Shown here piece by piece: positions 54,124-61,300 of a DNA stretch of 64,000 nucleotides. Source of the DNA: Sphingobacteriales bacterium (lineage in GTDB: Bacteria > Bacteroidota > Bacteroidia > Chitinophagales > CAIOSU01); NCBI GenBank assembly GCA_027483645.1, contig JAIXUD010000022.1, forward strand, positions 248,001 through 312,000, in the 5' to 3' direction. The notes beneath the pieces are model-generated. The model was given only the letters and a program-made list of their open reading frames with translations. It had not been told where the DNA came from and ran no database searches. Positions within the stretch are counted from its first letter, which is position 1, and each line of letters begins with the position of its first letter. The position numbers and the translations under genes are program-made.

Positions 54124-54750
54124 ATGCAATTTACTGCTGATAATATCTATCACGTCTATAATAGAGGCAATAACAGCCAGCGTATCTTCTTTTACAGAAC
54201 CAATTACATTTACTTCATCAGGAAGATTAGGGAGTCATTGTTACCTGAATGTGAGATTTTAGCTTATTGTTTAATGCCCAACCATTATCACCTACTCATC
54301 AAACCAAACGCTCAAGGTTGCGAACAGCGGTCACCAAGTGGTCAGACGGCTGCGAGCCGTCCGAACACTCCTGCGCTGCAGTCCCTCTCCCACAAGATTG
54401 GCAATTTGCAAAGCTCTTACACCAGGGCTATTCAAAAACAAGAGGGAATTAAGGGTTCTCTGTTCCAACAAAAAACAAAAGCTAAGTTGCTCGAATTGAA
54501 TGCGTGGCCTGGTATGAATACTGCGGCCATTTGTATGCATTATATTCACCAGAACCCTCTAAAAGCAAGTTTAGTAAATCGCATGGAAGATTGGGAATAC
54601 TCTTCGTTTCCAGATTACGCTCAACTACGTAATGGTACCCTTTGCAATCAAAAATTAGCTTTTGAAGTAATGGGTCTTTCAAGTGAAACATTTACTTTAG
54701 ATAGCTATGCAGTAATGCGGGATGATGTTTTGGAGAAAGTACTGTTTTAA
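54124..54750 (+). CDS. REP-associated tyrosine transposase (RAYT, Y1_Tnp/HUH)
   Basis: 208 residues. The Y1 transposase core begins ADNIYHVYNRGNNSQRIFF and contains the HUH metal site in AYCLMPNHYHLLIK. The catalytic tyrosine candidate lies in CMHYIHQNPLKASL near 140, and FQQKTKAKLL is typical of the Bacteroidota branch. Between HUH and that motif is an in-frame insert, residues about 72-82, whose DNA is a complete 32-bp REP (54338-54369). The host protein seems intact, with both motifs and a normal C-terminus. The gene is flanked by two identical REP copies. RAYTs cut and spread REP hairpins as single-stranded DNA; activity here is inferred. Confidence 0.9.
   Translation: MQFTADNIYHVYNRGNNSQRIFFYRTNYIYFIRKIRESLLPECEILAYCLMPNHYHLLIKPNAQGCEQRSPSGQTAASRPNTPALQSLSHKIGNLQSSYTRAIQKQEGIKGSLFQQKTKAKLLELNAWPGMNTAAICMHYIHQNPLKASLVNRMEDWEYSSFPDYAQLRNGTLCNQKLAFEVMGLSSETFTLDSYAVMRDDVLEKVLF
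54338..54369 (-). repeat. REP element inside the RAYT coding sequence
   Basis: An exact inverse copy of the 32-bp REP at 54047 and 54783, read in frame as [11 protein letters not shown]. It sits in the variable linker between the HUH motif and the tyrosine motif of the transposase. Confidence 0.9.
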
Positions 54751-54782
54751 TCTGATCGTTGGTTGGAGAACCTTCCCTGAAA

Positions 54783-54814
54783 AGTGTTCGGACGGCTCGC
54801 AGCCGTCTGACCAC
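54783..54814 (+). repeat. REP element, right flank of the RAYT gene
   Basis: Identical over 32 bp to the copy at 54047-54078 and in the same orientation, 32 bp past the transposase stop and 20 bp before the csaA start codon. The two copies bracket a 768-bp unit. Confidence 0.9.
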
Positions 54815-54834
54815 ACAAATGTTTGAACATAATT

Positions 54835-55166
54835 ATGGCTACCATCGACGATTTCCTGAAAATAGACATGCGCGTGGGCCGCGTGGTAGATGCGCAGCCC
54901 TTCCCAGAAGCGCGGAAGCCTGCTTATAAACTCACTATTGACTTTGGCGAGGAAATAGGCACCAAGCCACCAGTGCCCAAATAACCCACCACTACACGCC
55001 TGAAACGCTTATAGGCAAATTGCTTGTGGCGGTAATCAATTTCCCGCCAAGGCAGATTGGCCCATTTATTTCCGAAGTATTGGTGCTCGGCCTACCGGAT
55101 GCCGATGGGCATATTGTGCTGCTAGAACCCCAGCAAGATGTGCCAGTAGGTGGAAGAGTCCATTGA
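54835..55166 (+). pseudogene. csaA: csaA-type tRNA-binding chaperone, frameshifted
   Basis: From the ATG the frame reads [39 protein letters not shown] and IGTK. It then hits a TAA after KPPVPK. A shift of one base near 54970 restores the family sequence [19 protein letters not shown], then AVINFPPRQIGPFISEVLVL, ending PVGGRVH and TGA at 55164. With one base added back the product is 110 residues, the usual CsaA length (a homodimeric tRNA-binding OB-fold protein). I read this as a single-base deletion, real or a sequencing error. It lies between the right REP copy and a heptad repeat. Confidence 0.85.
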
Positions 55167-55173
55167 AGCAACC

Positions 55174-55201
55174 ATGGACCATCGACCGTGGACCGTGGAC
55201 T
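55174..55201 (+). repeat. Heptad repeat RTSGACC at the csaA / AAA ATPase junction
   Basis: Four 7-bp units: ATGGACC, ATCGACC, GTGGACC, GTGGACT. They begin 7 bp after the csaA stop and run into the first bases of the opposing AAA ATPase stop codon (55200-55202). No facing arm was found, but the gap is otherwise used up. Confidence 0.65.
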
Positions 55202-56273
55202 ACTGCTTAAATCCAATCTTCTTATGCGGGCTAAGGTAGTTTTTGTCTTTCAGGTGGTAGATGTCCGCCAGGGTCATTGGCTCAATGGCCTCAAAGCCGT
55301 GGCCAAGGTTTTTAATCAGGGCATTGGTTTTCTCCAGCTCCAGTTCTTTAAACTCGTACTGTGCTATTAAGCGTCCTTTCCGCAGCAGTGCATCGTCAAT
55401 ATCGCCAAGGTTGGTATTGAAAGTGCAAATAACTTGTATGTTGTAGCAGTCGCTTATAAGGCCATCGCTCAGGTTAAGCAAGTTGGCTACGGCGCTGCCT
55501 TCGCTGTTGCTGCGTTTCTTTAGTATGCTCTCCGCATCCTCAATAATCAGCACCGAGTTTTCGTAGCCGTCGAGCAACGAAAGAAACTCCGGGCTGGCAA
55601 TTTTCTTGCCCAACTCCACCGGTATAAAAAGTTTCTTCTTGTTCACCTGCGAACATAAGTAGCGTATATAGGTGGTTTTGCCCGTACCTGGCTTGCCGTG
55701 TAGCAGCAATATGCCTTTCTCGTCTTTTTGGTTTAGCCGTGCCACTATATCGTTATTCAGCTCCACCAACTCATCGTTGTAGTGCTTGTTGAGCTCAATG
55801 GCGGGTATGTTTAGCTTAAACTTATGGAAACCCATGCCGTATTGAAACGTCTTCAACAGGTACAGATTATTTGTTTCATCAACTGCTTTGTAGGTCTGCC
55901 TTTCGCGGAACAGTTGGGTCAGTTTATCCAAAAGCTCTTTCTCCACCTCTTTGGTGTGGAGGATGATGGCTGTAGTCTCCTCATGGTCGTACTCGTTCAT
56001 GCTCAGGCTCACCAGCAGGCCCTCACCAAGCCAATAGGTGCCAGTCGGGGCCATGCCTTCCTTGTTCTCGTTGGGGTACAGGTAAGTACCTAGTACTTGC
56101 TCCAAGCCTGTAAACGATTCGGCTAGCAAATCTTGCACGCCCGCCATTTCAATACCTTCAATAATGATGCGGTAAGGTATCTTGCCCGTTTTTACATAAA
56201 AGTAATAGTACGGCTGAAAATAATCGGCCGTGGTGAACATATTCTGTAATGCATCTTTCGTCTCTGCTGCCAT
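55200..56273 (-). CDS. AAA family ATPase of unknown function
   Basis: 357 residues. An N-terminal region of about 180 residues without a known domain is followed by an AAA ATPase module. Walker A is GKPGTGKTT (near 192-200), Walker B SVLIIEDAE, the sensor/second-region NLLNLSDGLISDC, and sensor 1 plus arginine finger in CTFNTNLGDIDDALLRKGRL. The C-terminal end LSPHKKIGFKQ is short. The late part resembles BCS1-like or small disaggregase-type AAA modules in using IDDALLRKGR. It is likely an oligomeric remodelling ATPase, substrate unknown. No partner gene is adjacent on its strand. Confidence 0.82.
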   Translation of the reverse strand: MAAETKDALQNMFTTADYFQPYYYFYVKTGKIPYRIIIEGIEMAGVQDLLAESFTGLEQVLGTYLYPNENKEGMAPTGTYWLGEGLLVSLSMNEYDHEETTAIILHTKEVEKELLDKLTQLFRERQTYKAVDETNNLYLLKTFQYGMGFHKFKLNIPAIELNKHYNDELVELNNDIVARLNQKDEKGILLLHGKPGTGKTTYIRYLCSQVNKKKLFIPVELGKKIASPEFLSLLDGYENSVLIIEDAESILKKRSNSEGSAVANLLNLSDGLISDCYNIQVICTFNTNLGDIDDALLRKGRLIAQYEFKELELEKTNALIKNLGHGFEAIEPMTLADIYHLKDKNYLSPHKKIGFKQ

Positions 56274-56569
56274 AGTAGGCGCAAAATTAAGGATTAGTTA
56301 TTGGTTATTAGCTTGCCATGCATTTGGGTGTGGGTTATTAATTATGGCTTATTCAAGGCTATCGAATTTAATTTTTATGCCTATTTATTTTGGCCAATGT
56401 CTCTCATGGTTAAAAATGCGAAATTGGTTTCTAATACCTTATTAGGCTAATAATATGGCTACACCTGTTATGCACTACCCAATTGGCACAATATCTGTAA
56501 GCATTCCCACAAGTTTATTATAAAAATTGTAGTTTTACTTCCGTATTCTCAAACAGAAAAACACTCATC

Positions 56570-56977
56570 ATGAAAAAAAGTATTCTATTCGCCAGTGGTA
56601 TTGCCCTGAGCCTGGCTTTTGCCGGTTGCGACGATGGCTCTGCCAAAATTGCCGAACTACAAACCCAATTGGATGCAGCCAAAGCTGAGCGCGATGCCGC
56701 TAGCCTAGCCAGCCAAGAGGAACTTGCCAACTTGGGCACCACTTACCAGTTTCAAGTAGACTCTTTGCAGTACATCATTGATTCGTTGACTGCGCCTAAA
56801 GGCACTACCCCTAGCAAGCCTAAACCTAAGCCAGCTACTCCAACTACAAAAACTGAAGAGCCCAAAAAAGACGACAAGTTGGATGTAGGGACTCAAGGTG
56901 GTAAAAAACTTGATGTTGGTACCAACAAAACTGAAGAAGACAAAGGTGGCGGCAAGAAATTGAACGTTAAGCCATAA
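56570..56977 (+). CDS. Small coiled-coil lipoprotein with repeated tail
   Basis: 135 residues. A lipoprotein signal ends in FAGCDDG. A coiled coil fills about 28-65 (KIAELQTQLDAAKAERDAAS). The tail is Pro/Lys/Thr-rich (SKPKPKPATPTTKTEEPKK) and holds three related units: DKLDVGTQGG, KKLDVGTNKTEED, KKLNVKP. It is anchored at the inner leaflet of the outer or inner membrane; the low-complexity tail could cross peptidoglycan, which is speculation. No family name. It ends at a strong terminator. Confidence 0.75.
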   Translation: MKKSILFASGIALSLAFAGCDDGSAKIAELQTQLDAAKAERDAASLASQEELANLGTTYQFQVDSLQYIIDSLTAPKGTTPSKPKPKPATPTTKTEEPKKDDKLDVGTQGGKKLDVGTNKTEEDKGGGKKLNVKP

Positions 56978-57000
56978 TTATTTCAATAATATAATTAGGA

Positions 57001-57031
57001 GCCCCGCATCTTTCGAGAGCGGGGCTTTTTT
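57001..57031 (+). terminator. Terminator of the coiled-coil lipoprotein gene
   Basis: GCCCCGC and GCGGGGC form a 7-bp GC stem with an 11-nt loop and are followed by T6, 24 bp past the stop. Confidence 0.85.
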
Positions 57032-57240
57032 ATGTTGTGGACATTAAGATTGTCAATGATGGTATAAAAACGCTAATAACGTGTTGTAAAGGTGCGCACC
57101 GCTGCGGTTATATTGAACCTATACTCTCATTAACCGCTAGCCCTAGGCAATACCAATTAATGAGTGTAGAAAACGGCGAAGCATAAAGTGATGGGCTGAT
57201 TACAACAATCAGAAGATATTAAGGAAAAGTACGGGCAATA
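57032..57240. other. Intergenic stretch without recognisable gene
   Basis: About 210 bp between two terminators of convergent genes. I see no open frame, repeat or promoter signal. Confidence 0.4.
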
Positions 57241-57269
57241 AAAAAGGCCTCCCTTTGCAGGAAGGCCTT
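57241..57269 (-). terminator. Terminator of the EGF-like lipoprotein gene
   Basis: AAGGCCTCCC and GGAAGGCCTT pair with one mismatch around a 6-nt loop. On the minus strand a run of five T follows. It lies 23 bp past the stop at 57292. Confidence 0.75.
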
Positions 57270-57291
57270 CTAAAAAGCGTTTAGTCAATTA

Positions 57292-57789
57292 TCATTGGCT
57301 GATAAAAGTACAAGCATCAGAGCTACCAGCAACCGCTACGGTGAAGCTGATAGTTGTAACACCACCAGTCCTAGTGATTGAACCAGAAATAGTACCTGTA
57401 CCAAAAGTTTGGCTAGCGATAGTGATGCCACCATCAGCATTTACGGTACCGTTTGTTACCAAACCCTGGTCATAAATGTTGCTGATAGTTACATTCTCAT
57501 CAGCTGTACCAGCGGCAATTGTAACTGCATAGATATCACTACCGGTAGTACAAGTTTCGTTACCGTTGATGCTACCTAGGAATTTAGCGCGAACCAAAGT
57601 GCCGCAATCAGTGCCTTCATAGCCAGTTTCGCAAACGCAAGCACAAGCGCCGGCAGCTTCAGTAGCAGTACCGTTAGCACCACACTCTACATCTTTACAA
57701 AGATCCTCTTCGCAAGAAGTGAAAGAAAAAGCCAATGCAAATGCCAAGCAAGCAGTAGCCAATGATTTAATAGAGAACAAATTTTTCAT
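57292..57789 (-). CDS. Small lipoprotein with EGF-like Cys-rich domain
   Basis: 165 residues. The signal ACLAFALAFSFTSC ends in a lipobox (FTSC). Residues about 28-68 are cysteine-rich and EGF-like: CKDVECGANGTATEA, then CACVCETGYEGTDCG. The remaining about 95 residues form a beta-sandwich rich in Gly/Thr (VTISNIYDQGLVTNG, TFGTGTISGSITRTGG) with a last Cys near the end, probably disulfide-bonded. Bacteroidota encode many such EGF-type lipoproteins of unknown role. It is probably an outer-membrane surface lipoprotein. Confidence 0.78.
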   Translation of the reverse strand: MKNLFSIKSLATACLAFALAFSFTSCEEDLCKDVECGANGTATEAAGACACVCETGYEGTDCGTLVRAKFLGSINGNETCTTGSDIYAVTIAAGTADENVTISNIYDQGLVTNGTVNADGGITIASQTFGTGTISGSITRTGGVTTISFTVAVAGSSDACTFISQ

Positions 57790-57831
57790 GATTTAATAGT
57801 TTTAGTTGGTTTAATCAATGGAATAGTTTTG

Positions 57832-57865
57832 CGAAATTAAGGAAATTAGTTGAGGTAATACCAAA
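57832..57865 (-). promoter_or_regulatory. Candidate promoter of the EGF-like lipoprotein gene
   Basis: On the minus strand TTTG (57862-57865) lies 22 bp before TAATTTCG (57832-57839), close to the Bacteroidota TTTG-N19-21-TAnnTTTG pattern with one mismatch. It is 43 bp upstream of the start codon. Confidence 0.4.
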
Positions 57866-58381
57866 TCGGCCACTTAACATTTTTCCTACATATTGTTGTT
57901 GATATCGTAATTTACCATTCAACCTTGCTGGCAGACGTTTCGCCCACTATATTACACGCTTGGGTGCATTCCATTTTTTGGGAAAATAAATAGCGGTTAA
58001 TAGCCTGCGGTCTTACCAAATTCCATTTTGCAGATTCAGCTACTATGGTAATGCCATCGATAACTATTTTTATTCAGGGTCGGTTTTCGCCGCCCTTACA
58101 AAATGATAGTAAATAATATGCAGTAAAAGTAACCATTAATTTTTGCACACAATGTTGCTAAAAATTAAAATAATACCGCTTTTTGCTCGTAAATACATCC
58201 ATCTATTATTGTCGGGTGGCAGCAATACTAACTTTTGCAACTGATTGAATACTAGTTTTGGCAAAGGGGCACGATTTAATTATGTATACTTAAGGGAGCA
58301 ACTTACTAAAGTTTTGTTAACTTTACACCCCTATACATTAATGTGCGACAATTGGATTTGATGGTTTTAAACACCTTTAGG
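57866..58381. other. AT-rich divergent intergenic region
   Basis: About 500 bp between the divergent EGF-like lipoprotein and the large type B cargo gene. No open frame of note, no inverted arms and no exact TAnnTTTG. It presumably holds the promoter of the large gene. Confidence 0.4.
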
Positions 58382-61300
58382 ATGAACATGAAGAATTATT
58401 TACTCACGTTCCTGACCACGACGACATTACTATTTACTATTGCCCAAGAAGCCCGTGCCTCTCATGCCATGGGTGCCGACATTTTTTACGAATGCGTAGG
58501 CCAGGACTCGTTCCTAGTTACGCTTAACTTTTACAGAGATTGCGACGGTATTGATGCCCCTACTACTGCCGCAATCAATGTTAACGGTTGCGGAGTAAAC
58601 TTAAACTTTACTGCACAGCGTACAGCATTGATACAGCCCGAAGGTATTGCCAATGGCAGCGAAGTGTCGGCACTGTGTAACAGCCAAATACAGAACAGTA
58701 CCTGCAACAACGGTGGCTTACCGGGCGTGCAGCAATACCAGTACAGCTTTTTGTTTGTGGCACCTTCTGAGTGCGCCAATTGGCGTGTTTCGTTTGACTT
58801 GAATGCTCGCAATGCACAAATACAAACCTTGCAAAACCCAGGTTCGGTGGACTTGTACGTTGAGGCGTTCATTAACAACGTAAATAACCTTTGTAATAAT
58901 TCGCCAAGGTTTACCAACCGCCCAGTGCCGTACTTTTGTTATCAAGATTCCATTTTGTACAACCACGGTACCATTGATATTGATGGCGACTCGCTGGTAT
59001 ATACCTTGATACAGCCATTACAAAGCCCAGGCGTTACAGTTCCTTACGTTGGTGGTTTTTCGGTTACCAACCCTTTGACCACCAATAATAGCTTCACCTT
59101 TAATAATGCGACAGGCCAAATGTTTTTTGTGCCGCAACAAGCGCAGATTGGAGTAATTACCGTGAGGGTTGATGAGTATAGAAACGGCGTGCTTATTGGT
59201 TCAACCATGCGCGACATCCAGGTTATCGTGCTAGGCCCGCCGCTTTGTGTGCCGCCATATGGGGTTATCAATGAAGATGGTATCGATTCATTAAGCGTTT
59301 CGGGTGGTGTATTCACGGGCCCTTATGACCTAGAAGCCTGCCCTGGAGACACGGTGAAGTTTACCATTCGGTTGGGTGGCCAAAACATTACCCTTACCTC
59401 TAATGCAGCCCAAGCGCTGCCAGGTGCTACATTTGTAACTACGCCTATTGGTACCGACTCTATAGTTGGTCAATTCAGCTGGGTAACCACTGCTTCTGAT
59501 ACTGGTATCCGCAACTTTTCCATCAGCTATGGTATCAACTCTTGCCCTATTGATAGGAGTGCTTTCCAAACGGTTACTATTACCGTATTGGATGGAACCG
59601 ACGCTGGTGCCGATCAAACTTATTGTACCGAAGGCGCACCCTTGCAGCTATTTGTAACAGGGGGCAACAGCTTTACCTGGACACCACTTGCTGGGTTAAG
59701 CAATAACACTATCCAGAACCCTTTGGCTAGCCCTACGGTAACTACTGACTATATAGTGCAGAGCGACTTGAGCGCACGATGCAAGAATAGGGATACGGTA
59801 AGGGTAACAGTGGTGCCAAACTTTATCTTGGACATATTGCCACTGGATGATACGTTGAACATTTGCCGCAACTCATTGGTGTTCTTAAATGTAGAAACCG
59901 ATTCAACATTTGCACCTTATACTTACTCTTGGAGCCCTGGCGGTGGTTTGAATGACTCCACCCTGCAAAACCCAGTGGCATCGCCTATTTTAGGTACCAA
60001 TTATGTAGTGGAAGTAACATCGGATACTGGCTGTACCCTGCGAGATACCGTAAGGGTAAACGTGGTAGGCGTTGGCCCACAGGTTACCGTTACGCCAGCA
60101 GAAGCCTTATTGTGCCCAGGGGCTAGCGTGCAGCTGAATTCATCAGTGGTTGCAGTTACTTGTGGCCCATCTATTGGCACCGGTAGCTGCGGTGCGGGCA
60201 ATCCGCCAACTTCTAGAGTTTATGGCACAGGTACCGCTACCTCATCGGTTACCCCCTTCTCAGGTGGTAGCAGTGATGGGCGATATCAAGTTTTATATAG
60301 AGCATCCAATTTGCTCGCAAGCGGTTTTACCGCTGGTACTATTTTCCGTATGCAGCTCAATGTAGGCGCAAAGGCTAGTAACGCAGTGTTTAGTAACATG
60401 ACCATCCGTATCGGTTGCACAAGCGCTACACAACTTACTCGTGGCGACTGGTTACCTACTTCAGCACAGGTATTTTCTTCGGCAAACTTCCTTACAGTAG
60501 CTGGTGTAAACAACTTTACCTTCAGCCAGCCTTATGACTGGGATGGTGTATCGAATTTAGTAATTGAGTTTTGCTATGGCAATGCTACTTCTACCAATGC
60601 AGGTGGCAACGATTTGTTGCTATCTACCAGTGTAAACTATGCAGCCTCTATGAGTGCGGTAAGCACTACTAACAATGGTGGTTGCAATTTGCCTGCTAGT
60701 GCTATTCCATTGGCACAACCAGTACAGCAGGTGCCAAACCTTACCTTCTTTATCTGCTCGGCTATTGTACCTACTTATACTTATGAGTGGACCCCAGCAC
60801 AAGGTTTAAGTAGCACTACTTCGCAAAACCCGACAGCATCGCCAACGGTACCAACTATCTATACCTTAACAGTTCGCGATAGTGTTTGCGACGGACAAGA
60901 TTTTGCTACTGTAAATATCGACACGTCTAGCATTAATATCACTAGCGACACTTCTCTTTGTAATGCTGATAGTATTGAGCTATTTGTAGATGTGTTGGGC
61001 GTTATTACCAGCGATTGTGGTTTTAATGGCAACGGCTGCGATGGCAACTTGGATACAACTATAGTAGGTACTGGCAATGCGAGCAATACTTCAACCGGCT
61101 ACCCAAGCCCGTATAGCAACAATTTTGAGAGTGCCAAGCACCAATTTTTATACCGTGCCAGCGATTTATTGGCTGCCGGTGTAACCCCAGGAAGGTTAAC
61201 ATCATTAGGGTTTAACATCCTTACCCGTATTGGTAGTAGTACTTATCGAAATTTCTCTATTAAAATTGCTTGTACCAATATAGTATCTCTTACCCAAGGC

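Noticed and set aside
53914-54834. Insertion sequence of the IS200/IS605 type
   Set aside because: The transposase is of the REP-associated branch, single copy in view, with REP flanks rather than IS200 ends and no tnpB.
54835-55166. Programmed frameshift in csaA
   Set aside because: There is no slippery heptamer or downstream structure at the site, and the family is not known to use one; a deletion or read error is simpler.
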